The notes beneath the pieces were generated by a model. It made no database searches. It was not told the origin of the DNA and was given only the letters and a program-made list of their open reading frames with translations. Made by a program: the position numbers and the translations under genes. From the NCBI GenBank assembly GCA_016098155.1, contig JAAAJB010000798.1, positions 1-12,562 of the forward strand: a DNA stretch of 12,562 bases, read 5' to 3'. Positions 1-7,190 of the stretch are shown one piece after another. The stretch comes from Actinomortierella ambigua. Lineage: Eukaryota; Mortierellomycota; Mortierellomycetes; Mortierellales; Mortierellaceae. Position 1 is the first letter of the stretch, and each line of letters starts with the position of its first letter.

Positions 1-440
1 CTCCCTGTTCGGCGCACCTACTAAGGGTATACCCCCCACCTGTGTAAGGACAACCAGAACCATTCCCCAGCATACGCTCCCAGTATGTCAAGGAATGCAC
101 TTCTAGTGTCAGGCGGGGGCCAGGATTGAGCAAAAAGTCCCTTTTCGCGGCAAAAGAGCCCTCAATGGTAGACGGTCGCGGCTCAAGAGCCACCCTATAT
201 GTGTAGTCTGACAACAGGGTGCCAAGCAACCAACACGTATGCTACACTGGCGTGCAACAGGAGCCGCCTGCTTTCCATACCACCAAGGCAGAACACCAGA
301 GCTGCCGTGGCCACTCACTGCGGCTAGAGAGCTACAGATGCGCACTACTACAGACCTGCCACACCCCCGTTCTTCCATGTCGTCGAGAGTCAACCTCCTG
401 TTGGCCACTGCCATTCTGAATAAGGAGTATCCTTTGCGGC
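1..440. other. Stretch without a supported gene
   Basis: No gene is supported here. A long minus-strand frame runs through it (109-708), but it has no ATG near its beginning and no domain that I recognise. A plus-strand frame at 239-526 is equally anonymous. Base composition is mixed and GC-moderate, so long chance frames are expected. No repeats or RNA genes were seen. Confidence 0.5.
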
Positions 441-690
441 TTAGACCACCCAGTGTCGATACGGGTCGTCCAGAAACGGGTCGAGGTTTCCCCTCGTCGT
501 TTCCGCATCCATCAAGTGTCGGCTGAATGAGAAAATGAGAGAAAGAAGGCGAGAGAGAAAATGAGAATGAGGAAAAAAGGGAGAGCCGAGTACGACAGTG
601 TGGCAGCGAGTGGGCGAAGAATGCTGGTCGGGGTGGGTACTGGGGTGAGCGTGTATATAGAAATGGGAATGGGAATTGTTCGCAACTTAC
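441..690 (-). pseudogene. Possible gene start with leader intron, frame closes after 23 codons
   Basis: Read on the minus strand, a perfect donor (CAAG|GTAAGT, GT at 690) is followed by about 90 nt of strongly pyrimidine-rich sequence and an acceptor (TTCTCATTCAG, last base 523). Ten bases later an ATG (512-510) opens a frame beginning MDAETTRGNLDPFLDDPYRH, which stops at a TAA at 441-443. The layout matches the leader introns of the intact genes in this window. The short product suggests a broken gene, a missed second intron or a coincidence. No homologue is recognised. The splice signals are seen directly; the gene itself is inference. Confidence 0.25.
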
Positions 691-734
691 CTTGAGGGAA
701 TTGACCAAGGAATCAGCAAAAGCCGCTTTGGGGG

Positions 735-742
735 TTTAAATA
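735..742 (-). promoter_or_regulatory. TATA-like box on the minus strand
   Basis: The minus strand reads TATTTAAA here, 45 bases before the strong donor at 690. It could position transcription start near 710 for the candidate gene start at 690-441. The leader exon would then be only about 20 nt, so the assignment is tentative. Confidence 0.25.
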
Positions 743-1798
743 GTGTTCTCGCCACTTGCTGCGGTCGAAGGCAAGTCGCTAGATCGGCTTGGCTAAAGCG
801 AATAATGTCGGCTTTGTAGGGAGAGAGAAGGAAAGGGCAGAAAGGAGGGTTGTGAGGGACAAGCACCACACAGCTGGGGACTCTGCGTCTGCCTGCAACT
901 CGCCTCGTAGGCATGCTAGGAGCATGCGGCGAGTCTGACAACATTCAGCGCGGAAAGGAGCATCCATCTGGTACCAGAAGGAGGCCAGAGAATGACAAGC
1001 AGCGCCATGGAGCAGGCTTGAAGCATGTCCACCATGGAGCAGAAGGAAGGGGGGAGGTGGAGGGTGGAGGCGCATGGGGGTTTCGAGCGCGTGAAACCAA
1101 ATATGACAATGGTAAATCTCCATCTTCCGTCACAGAGAGAGCGTTTCAAGATGGTGTTGTCTCCCCTTGTCCCTATCCTTCTCTCCTCTTCCCCTTTCCC
1201 TCATTTGAAAGCGTAGTGTAGGGAACGGTGAATGAAGGGCATGCAAGGGACCTGGATACGTCATGTGTATCTTGGTCTTGTTGGTCACCCCCAGAACACG
1301 GCGGGCGGCAGGGATATCTTCAACCCACTGACGACAAAGGCAATTCGCTTTGGTCGCCCAAGCGCGGGGCCGATGATCGAGACGAGGATGTGCCTGTACC
1401 CAAGAAGAGCAACATGGCAGACTACTGTAGCAAATTAGTTTCCATATGCGTGTCCGGAACTACGCTTAGATGGTGTCGATTGTGCCGTCGGGGCAACGGA
1501 CATCATTGAATGCAGCCTCCGATGATATATGAGTTTTATCATAGTAGAGGGACGGGAGAAGATGATTTATCACTACCAAACCTCATAAAGGTAAAAACCC
1601 CCTACCATAGGCACAGTATGGTACTCCCGGTGCACATGGTTTATCTTCCTTCTCCCTATTTTTGGTCCCAATGAGATGAGAAGCTGATATAGTGGTTGTC
1701 CAAGTAAACGGGAAAGGAACCGAGGTTGATAGATCTATATTTTTTTGGAGCCCACCGCACTCACATTCTAGATAGTGTTCTAGGGAGTCATATGACAA
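743..1798. other. Gene-poor interval with anonymous reading frames
   Basis: No intact gene is supported. One plus-strand frame starts with an ATG at 1232, runs 68 codons to a TAG at 1436-1438, and continues open in the same frame to a TGA at 1523-1525. It includes segments such as GRDIFNPLTTKAIRFGRPSA and YACPELRLDGVDCAVGATD, so it could be a small pseudogene. The opposite strand is also open there, which weakens the case. The interval otherwise holds a purine-rich stretch (820-860), a bulged hairpin at 898-934 and two copies of CCATGGAGCAG near 1004 and 1033. Confidence 0.35.
898..934. repeat. Two-part inverted repeat (bulged hairpin)
   Basis: The outer arms are ACTCGCC (898-904) and GGCGAGT (928-934). 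The inner arms are GCATGC (911-916) and GCATGC (922-927). A 6-base bulge (905-910) separates the two parts on the 5' side, and the loop is 5 bases. All 13 base pairs match. It lies outside any supported gene; function is unknown. Confidence 0.6.
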
Positions 1799-1868
1799 CC
1801 TTGCAGTTGTCCTAACAATGTTGAAATAAACTTGAAGTATACTTCAACGTGATTAGGACAAGTGTAGG
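1799..1868. repeat. Long imperfect palindrome
   Basis: Arms TTGTCCTAA (1807-1815) and TTAGGACAA (1853-1861) are perfectly complementary. Outside them, CCTTGCAG and GTGTAGG extend the pairing imperfectly to 1799 and 1868. Inside lie GTTGAA and TTCAAC, and the core contains the perfect 16-base palindrome TTGAAGTATACTTCAA (1832-1847). The structure sits about 30 bases before the tandem array. It could be the relic of a small foldback element or a cruciform-prone site; no target-site duplication was identified. Confidence 0.55.
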
Positions 1869-1932
1869 AAGGCCAATGATGGGAACACCAAGTATCGACG
1901 TGGGTTCACAAAGGTTCACAAAAGTGAGCGCC

Positions 1933-2252
1933 AACAAGCACGCGGGCCATGAGAGGGCCATTAGACTTTGATGCACTTCCTGCTCACAGTCAAGGAAGGT
2001 CAAAGAAAGATAGCACGCACTCTGGGGGGCGCGGTTTAAACGGGCATTCGACAGCAAAACGCTGTGGACTGGGAGCGCGTTGCACGACTCAATCTGCGGA
2101 TGTAACAAGCACGCGGGCCATGAGAGGGCCATCAGAATTTGATGCACTTCCTGTTCACAGTCAAGGAAGGTCAAGGAAAGACAGCACGCTCTCTGGGGAG
2201 CGCGGTTTAAACGGGCATTCGACAGCAAAACGCTGTGGACTGGAAGCGCGTC
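1933..2252. repeat. First subunit pair of the array
   Basis: Subunits start at 1933 and 2104. They are nearly identical through the sequence around GGTTTAAACGGGCATTCGAC. After the last AGCGCG they differ: the first continues into TTGCACGACTC, the second into TCAGCATCC. The same difference recurs between the two subunits of the second pair, so the dimer existed before the ~528-bp unit was duplicated. Confidence 0.8.
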
Positions 2253-2460
2253 AGCATCCTTATCCCCAATGTGCTGAGTGTAAAAGCTGAGAGAGTGTGT
2301 ACAGGGGTGTATCAAAGACAAGACGTGCGTGGCATAGGAGAGATTCAAAGGAGACAACCTTGAAAATGCGGAAGAGTAAACCAGGGGTGAGGGTAAGCAA
2401 GAAGATGATGAGCAAGCGAGATGGTATGTGGATTCACAAAGGTACACAACAGTGAGCGCC

Positions 2461-2782
2461 AACAAGCACGCGGACCACGCGAGAGCCATCAAATCTTGAT
2501 GCGCTTCCCTGTTCACATTCAAAGAAGATCAAGAAAGACAGCAGACTCTGTGGGGATCGCGGTTTAAACGGACATTCGGCAGCAAAACGCCTTCGAATGG
2601 AGTCGCGTTGCACGCGTCATAGTCGCGGATGTAACAAGCACGCGGACCACATGAGAGCCATCAAACCTTGATGCACTTCCTGTTCACATTCAAGGAAGGT
2701 CAAAGAAAGATCATTACAATCTGTGGGAGTCGCGGTTTTAACGGACATTCCAAAGCAGAACGCCATGGAATGGGGTCACGTC
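2461..2782. repeat. Second subunit pair of the array
   Basis: Subunits start at 2461 and 2633. The first ends in TTGCACGCGTC and the second in TCAGCATCC, as in the first pair. The last subunit has GTTTTAAC in place of the palindromic octamer GTTTAAAC carried by the other three. A run of GA followed by ten G lies just beyond at 2854-2876. Confidence 0.8.
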
Positions 2783-2935
2783 AGCATCCCTATTCCCAAT
2801 GTGTTGAGCGTGAGAGCGCGGGGTGTATCAAACACAAGGCGTCCATGGTTTAGGGAGAGAGAGAGAGGGGGGGGGGCTAGTCACTGATTCAAAGAAGAAA
2901 ACCTGGTGATGCAAGATGATGGGGAGCAAGAGAGG

Positions 2936-3510
2936 ATGAATGATGGTGTTGTTGTTCCGCCAGCGACCGTTGCAGGTATCTCCAAGTACACTCCCCAAGT
3001 AATGACTGCAAGGCGCAGCTCATTGCTTGGGAGGTGAATCAGAGCGCCGAGAGGAGGAATTTTTTTTTGCTACTTGTACAAATTTATTGAGGCTTAGTCG
3101 CCTGCTAGAGATACCGCGGGCAATGAGTTGAGCGTACGAGAAGAGATCCGGTTCGCGGGGGGTCGCTTTTAGCCTGTCAAAGGAGAGAAGCCTGCGGAGG
3201 AGGAGAGGGGAAACCACTTGGCCTCCTCTTGAAAATAGCGCCCATGATCGTGGAAAGAACTGAGGTAGACTAAGTAGACTGAATTTGAAGTTGGAAACCA
3301 AGGGAAGCTGAATCGAGGAATTGGGTAAAGCCAAAGAGACAAAGAGGCATTGGGTTTAAACGGGTATAACGCATATTCTATCTGCATGTTGGTCTCACGT
3401 TCGGATGTAACATACAAGGGGACTATTGTTGCTCTAGCCACGAAAGCTGAAGCGAGATCGACAACAAGAATGATAGGACCTTAGTCAATGTTCGTCACCC
3501 AACATTGGTA
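2936..3510. other. Gene-poor interval with a poly(A)-tail-like end on the minus strand
   Basis: No gene is supported. On the minus strand an AATAAA (3088-3083) is followed 15 bases later by nine A (3068-3060), which resembles the 3' end of a retroposed transcript. A minus-strand frame of 104 codons (3020-3334) runs through the tail-like end and is unrecognised. GGTTTAAACGGG, a motif of the nearby tandem array, occurs again around 3353-3364. Confidence 0.35.
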
Positions 3511-3767
3511 CACAGAGAGAATTTCATGCGAACAAAAATTCAAGGGTACCGTAAGACAAGATACTTTTGTCTCGAGTTGCCGAGGTTTACTCACGTCTAA
3601 AGTGCTGTGTTGTGGTGTAACCGGCTTGTTGTAGCTCAAAATCAGTCGCTGTCGCTGTGCAGAGAGAGTTTCACTGGAACTGAAAAAAAACCAAGGGGTA
3701 CCGTAAGACAAGATGAAATCATTGCGGTTTACTCACGTCTGCAACGATACGCACTGGTGTAGTCGGC
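3511..3767. repeat. Tandem pair of ~150-bp repeats with splice-like signals
   Basis: Copy 1 (3511-3625) and copy 2 (3659-3767) share, in order, CAGAGAGARTTTCA, GGGTACCGTAAGACAAGAT (3544 and 3696), GGTTTACTCACGTCT (3584 and 3726) and GGTGTA-CGGC. The shift is 142-152 bases because of small indels. Read on the minus strand, each copy has GAC|GTGAGTAAACC, a good donor. Copy 2 also has a TTTTTTTTCAG acceptor (3682-3680) that would define a 57-nt intron. In copy 1 the matching acceptor is destroyed by a small deletion. Confidence 0.7.
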
Positions 3768-3902
3768 CATCAGATTAATTGCTGTAATAAACGGGCTACC
3801 TGGCGCCCTCATGCAGCTACCAATGGATCGCACCTTAAACCGATCAGACTTTTGCTTTTCCTCCTTGTTGTTCTTTACGAATAAAACAGAAGCATCGTGC
3901 AT
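3642..3902 (-). CDS. Candidate two-exon small protein, unrecognised
   Basis: An ATG at 3902-3900 opens a 57-codon frame with segments such as SVLFVKNNKEEKQKSDRFKV. It reaches a donor at 3736 (AGAC|GTGAGT). Splicing to the acceptor ending at 3680 would join 12 more codons (a segment reading PVKLSLHSDSD) before the TGA at 3644-3642, giving about 67 residues. There is no signal peptide, domain or known relative. The intron falls exactly in one member of a tandem repeat pair, so the splice sites may be repeat-borne. A different frame is also open just upstream (about 3887-4050), so chance is a real alternative. Confidence 0.2.
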
Positions 3903-4594
3903 ATCGCTTTAACTAAAGGTGTATGAGAAAACTTGATTGTACCGGACTGCGCCAATATGCCTAATCTCCTGGGAAAAACAAATCCTCGTCTCTTGAGCTT
4001 GTAAACCATCTGATGCTCATGTGTCGTGAAAACGGATCAAAAAATCATGTCGTGGGAGTGAGAAACTGTTGTCGCACAGCCTTCTAGTTCCTGTGTGTGT
4101 ATTTTTTTTGTGACAACAAACACTTCTATCTTTTGCTAAACCTATTCAAAGAGTCACTCACTTAAATTCGGACGCGAATACAATATACAAGCCTTTCGGC
4201 GCCTATATGATTGCGGGACTTTTAAACCCACAACTTGCATGTTTGGTTAGCACATGACTCCTCGGCGTTACATTTTGGGATTGTGTCATTGGAATTTCCA
4301 GAAGAGAAAGCTGGGCAATGGACAACAAGGCAAACCGATATCGAATTGCTGTTAGAGGTAAATCTTAGAAACGTGTGAAAAAAAAACTGTACGAGAAAAA
4401 AAATTGCGGTGCAAAATGTGCGCAAGTAAAAAAAGATCCTCGTGCCATCTCTCGAAGCATTGAGCGAAAACCCCATACGCCCGATTCTATCCTACTACAA
4501 ATACCCTTCGACCCATTTTTTGTCAGTCCAATCCCTTCCATTACACACCCTCAACCCACAAGTCAACTCCAAAAACCACCCGACCTAGCACCTC
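3903..4594. other. Intergenic region and presumed promoter and leader of gene 1
   Basis: No gene is supported. The region is AT-richer than its surroundings and has A and T runs (4102-4110, 4377-4405, 4429-4434). The last ~150 bases before 4595 are C- and A-rich and contain no ATG from about 4440 onward, as expected for a leader exon. No convincing TATA box was found; CTACAAATAC near 4494 is the best weak candidate. Confidence 0.4.
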
Positions 4595-4678
4595 GTAAGT
4601 CTCCCACCCCTCATATTTCTACATGTAGACACTCATCAGACTCGATTACTCATATGTTTGTAACCTTTCAGTTTTTAG
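4595..4678 (+). other. Predicted leader (5' UTR) intron of gene 1
   Basis: The donor is CTC|GTAAGT (GT at 4595). Two acceptors are possible: ACCTTTCAG ending at 4671, or TTTTTAG ending at 4678, directly before the ATG. Two ATGs (in ACATGTAG near 4623 and CATATGTT near 4653) lie inside the intron and would be removed, leaving the gene ATG as the first one. No strong branch-point sequence is obvious. Confidence 0.5.
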
Positions 4679-5299
4679 ATGTTCAAAATGCTCAGGCCAC
4701 TTTTTCTACTGCTAGCATGCGTGCTTGCACTTTGTAACGGTCTTGTGGTGCTCAATAATACAGAGCCAGTTCACTTGGGAAAGCGAGGTCATGTGTCGGT
4801 CTGCGGGAACGAGATAAAGGCTTTTGGGCCAATTATCGGCAACTATATCTGGAATTCTGCAAGCGGATACACGAGGGAATCCGCCATTCACTGTCTGGAT
4901 CTGCTTTTCTCCATCAACCCGATGTGCTCCAGCTCACCTTCAAGGAAATCTGCAGCATCTTTCGGTAAACCAGATGCCCCGTGCTACTGTGCCTACGGTG
5001 TCGGCTCGGCGATCAACATCGACGATTTTGTTACCCGAAGCCAAAACGAGATGGCACACAGAGTCTACGATACGATCCGATCACGCTATTGGGCTGGAGC
5101 GATCAATTCAGAGTCAGGTTGTGGCGATCGCCACAGGTACATGTCCATATCTGTCAGCTGTGATAGCAACAAAGCGATGGACCGTGTGAATCTCTGCTCC
5201 GGTGGCACAAACTCCCCTGCATCGAACCTCATTAGCACAGCAAGAATTACTGCACATTTAGACACTAAACCATCTCACATCATTCTGACAACTCAATAG
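4679..5299 (+). CDS. Small secreted cysteine-containing protein (206 aa), unknown family
   Basis: The 206-residue ORF starts with a typical signal peptide: basic residues at 3 and 6, then a hydrophobic LFLLLACVLAL core, with cleavage probably near residues 20-22. A dibasic KR at 35-36 (HLGKR|GHVS) would suit a Kex2-type protease and release a short propeptide. The mature part has eight cysteines (42, 72, 83, 102, 104, 148, 161, 173), an even number compatible with four disulfides. An N-glycosylation sequon is at N26. No transmembrane segment follows the signal peptide. I chose the first ATG because it directly follows the predicted leader intron; M4 is an alternative. A poly(A) signal follows 60 bases after the stop. 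No family is recognised. It could be a secreted effector-like or cell-wall protein, but only secretion is supported. Confidence 0.8.
   Translation: MFKMLRPLFLLLACVLALCNGLVVLNNTEPVHLGKRGHVSVCGNEIKAFGPIIGNYIWNSASGYTRESAIHCLDLLFSINPMCSSSPSRKSAASFGKPDAPCYCAYGVGSAINIDDFVTRSQNEMAHRVYDTIRSRYWAGAINSESGCGDRHRYMSISVSCDSNKAMDRVNLCSGGTNSPASNLISTARITAHLDTKPSHIILTTQ
5120..5135. repeat. Perfect 16-base palindrome inside gene 1
   Basis: TGTGGCGATCGCCACA is its own reverse complement. It lies in the coding region around Cys148-Arg153. It is most simply a coincidence of codon choice. Confidence 0.5.
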
Positions 5300-5358
5300 C
5301 CCAGTCTCTAGTAGGAGTTTCGGGGACAGATTGAGTTCTCTCAACTATCTTTGGTTTG

Positions 5359-5364
5359 AATAAA
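5359..5364 (+). terminator. Poly(A) signal of gene 1
   Basis: AATAAA occurs 60 bases after the TAG stop of gene 1, in an AT-rich context (TTTGAATAAAACAAACC). Cleavage would be expected 10-30 bases downstream. Confidence 0.6.
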
Positions 5365-5650
5365 ACAAACCGATTTTATCTTTCACTTTCGTAAATTGAC
5401 CCTCTTGTAACCATTCATTAGGACATTTTTTCAGCAACACGTACTTTGATGCTAGGCGGTTTTGTTACATCACAAATTGGATCTGCTTTGTCGCCGTCCA
5501 TAAAATAGGATTGACCTGCCATTTCAATTACGCTTTATTACTTGCCAAAGACGTCTACATGTGCGGACTAAAATTCAAGGAGTGACCTCAGGTGCACATA
5601 GGGCCAGTGTGACAGGCATTGAGTTATGAAGGGTGCATGCAAAAAGTTTT
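5365..5650. other. Intergenic region between gene 1 and the LINE
   Basis: AT-rich, no gene supported. A plus-strand frame without a clear ATG is open from about 5399 to the TGA at 5581-5583, with segments such as LLLAKDVYMCGLKFKE. It is too short to separate from chance. CCATAAAATAGG near 5499 is a weak TATA-like sequence. Confidence 0.3.
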
Positions 5651-5738
5651 TCTTGGACCTCCGTCCCTCAGTCTCTCTCCCCTTAATTTTACTCTCTTTT
5701 ACTCTCTTTCTCAATTCTTTCTCTGTTTTTTTTTTCAG

Positions 5739-5779
5739 GGCGGACATGGTTAATGTTGGTGTGATAGACAAATTTGAGG
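5739..5779 (+). CDS. Possible first coding exon of a gene truncated by the LINE
   Basis: A CT-rich tract of more than 70 bases ends in TTTTTTTTTTCAG (last base 5738), a near-ideal acceptor. Seven bases later an ATG (5746) opens MVNVGVIDKFE, and the 41-base exon ends at a strong donor GAGG|GTAAGC (GT at 5780), phase 1. The acceptor-then-ATG layout is the same as in the intact genes here. The minus-strand LINE homology begins about 60 bases downstream, and no continuation exon was found. This may be the beginning of a gene cut by the LINE, or chance splice-like signals. No homologue is recognised. Confidence 0.3.
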
Positions 5780-5837
5780 GTAAGCTCTGTCATTCACGAT
5801 AGAAGATTAGTTTTTTCGGAAAAGGATTTCATGAAAA

Positions 5838-7190
5838 ATAAAAGAGAGAAGGGTTTCATGATTCCGAAGACGGCAGCAGGGAGGAGTTCTGTGCGTTCTA
5901 CAGACTTGGTACAGGCTACTATCTCCTATCGAGGCAGTCGTTTTCACTTCCTAGATGTAATCTCGGTTAGAGAAATTTGGATCGAAACAAGGTCAATGAC
6001 TTTCCTGGTCATTCCAGGTGGCCTTCGTGCAGTGGTATTGTAGATAAAGAGTCCAGGCCTGCTCCTTGGGTGAGCACTGCAATATGTAATGGCTACTGCC
6101 TTCTTCAGTAGGGCATATGGAGCAAGTCGGCATGAAGGTATGCTGAGACCATTGTGTGAGGCGGAAAGGACGTGAAGGGGGGACTGTTGTAAGGAGCGGT
6201 GCCAAAGGTTGCAACCCTGAACCGGAAGGTTCGTCTCTTAGAATTTGACCCATTGGCTATCGGCCCACTCCTTGTGGAAATGAGCTGAGTAGACCTAAGG
6301 AAAATATTGGGTGGTGGCGTGTGAGAAGGGAGGAGGCACCGGCTTCATTCTGAAGGAGGGGAGGGCGTAGGAAAACCACATAGCGCAGCAGCGCTGGAGG
6401 TATCGGGGCCTGAAAGCGCTCTCGTTTCTGAAGCGAGCGAAGCGAAAGGTTGAGTACTTAGGGATGAACGTGGTTGCTGTTTTTTGTCGACGCTTGAGGA
6501 GGAATTTGGCGGCCGTGGGGAGACGAGAAAGGAGACGGATGTGTTGAAAATCTATTTTAGGCATATCTTTGCTGGTTGGCAGGAATACAGGAATGAGTGG
6601 GTGAACGGTTCTGGTGTAGTGGTGCAAGAGGCAGTCGATGCTCTTGCATTTGATGGATGGTGTGTTGGAGGACACGTTCTGTAGGTGTCAAAGGGAGAAA
6701 GCGAGCAGTTGCTTGTCAGCGTCAATGATCTCGAGTCCGTCATGTTCCCTTAGGGTGCACATCACGCTCCATGATGGTGCTGGTTTGAACTAGAGGATGA
6801 ACGGTGTAGTGATACGCTGGACCTTGGTGAAGAACCACATCGGCAGGTCTCTAATCCACATACTGTGCCAGAATTTGGAGCGCTGACCAGTAGAGCCCTC
6901 CTTATGACCGAGAGGGAGCGTGGGAATATATGGGGTAGCAAGACTGGATCTTCTGGATGAGGATTAGGAAGAGGGCTTTCACTTGCTCTTTGAAAATGGA
7001 TACGACCAGTAGCGGTGTCTTGCATGAATATGCCTTGTTTCTTGCCATCTCTTCTGATATCCATAACATTTGGTATTCTTATTCTCTCGACCTTTGACCA
7101 TCCCAGATTTTTGACCTCGTGTTCCTTGATCAATTTTATGTCTCTGTCATTGCTATGCCATATTCCTCTTCGATCTACCTTCATCTACTC
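5838..7190 (-). mobile_element. LINE (non-LTR retrotransposon) 3' part, copy 1, decayed
   Basis: Read on the minus strand, the element shows remnants of the region after the reverse transcriptase core, then a C-terminal zinc motif, a stop and a 3' UTR. The 3' UTR and the last ~85 codons are shared with the copy at 8676-9170. Upstream, frames include SLSVIRRALLVSA and SKFWHSMWIRDLPMWFF, typical of the post-RT segment of L1/Tad-like fungal LINEs. Frameshifts and stops (TAG at 6792-6790, TGA at 6690-6688) show it is dead. The upper limit is uncertain: similarity to LINE patterns is clear to about 6930 and weak beyond. Compared with copy 2 it lacks about 33 bases in the 3' UTR near 5909. Confidence 0.75.
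5993..6895 (-). pseudogene. LINE ORF2 C-terminal remnant with CCHC motif
   Basis: The last intact frame (ATG-like at 6253 to the TGA at 5995-5993) carries CSICPTEEGSSHYILQC, a C-x2-C-x7-H-x4-C motif at 6124-6074, as at the C-terminus of many LINE ORF2 proteins. The reading frame ends NDQESH followed by TGA, and copy 2 ends at the homologous TGA. Farther upstream the homologous frame shifts: the segment KVQRITTPFIL is followed by a stop, then PAPSWSVMCTLREHDGLEII, then another stop. No catalytic FADD-type RT motif lies within the part seen, so only the C-terminal third or less remains. Confidence 0.7.

Larger units (their letters stand above)
1901..2935. repeat. Nested tandem array: two ~528-bp copies, each with two ~171-bp subunits
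   Basis: The higher-order copies begin near 1901 and 2429, both with a TGGRTTCACAAAGG-like sequence, and match at a shift of 515-530 bases. Each holds two subunits starting with AACAAGCACGCGG, at 1933, 2104, 2461 and 2633 (periods 171 and 172). Shared internal landmarks are GATGCRCTTCC, a TTCACA-TTCAAGG-like stretch, GGTTTAAACGGRCATTC and AGCAAAACGC. Distal ends also match (TCAGCATCC at 2251 and 2781, GAGCAAG at 2410 and 2925). Minus-strand frames stay open across the first pair because 171 is divisible by 3, but they are broken by a stop in the second pair, so this is most likely non-coding repeat DNA. The four subunits have clearly diverged, so the array is not recent. Confidence 0.85.

Noticed and set aside
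109..708. 199-codon minus-strand open frame
   Set aside because: It begins at TTG, not ATG, runs through a strong donor, a CT-rich tract and an acceptor, and has no recognisable domain. Better read as an intron plus anonymous sequence.
1812..2522. 236-codon minus-strand frame with repeated segments
   Set aside because: It starts at TTG, and its internal repeats are those of the DNA array. It is open because one period is divisible by 3; the homologous frame in the second array copy has a stop.
1901..2935. CRISPR-like array
   Set aside because: Subunits are ~171 bases and diverged with no short constant repeats or spacers, and the setting is eukaryotic.
4375..4737. 120-codon plus-strand frame overlapping the start of gene 1
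   Set aside because: It spans the predicted leader exon and intron, is low in complexity at its start and has no signal or domain; the signal-peptide frame at 4679 is far better supported.
5399..5583. 61-codon open stretch before the LINE
   Set aside because: No ATG near its start and no matching splice sites to join it to the short exon at 5739; chance cannot be excluded in AT-rich DNA.
6295..6743. Separate small genes within the LINE region
   Set aside because: The frames are pieces of the decayed ORF2 or its antisense.
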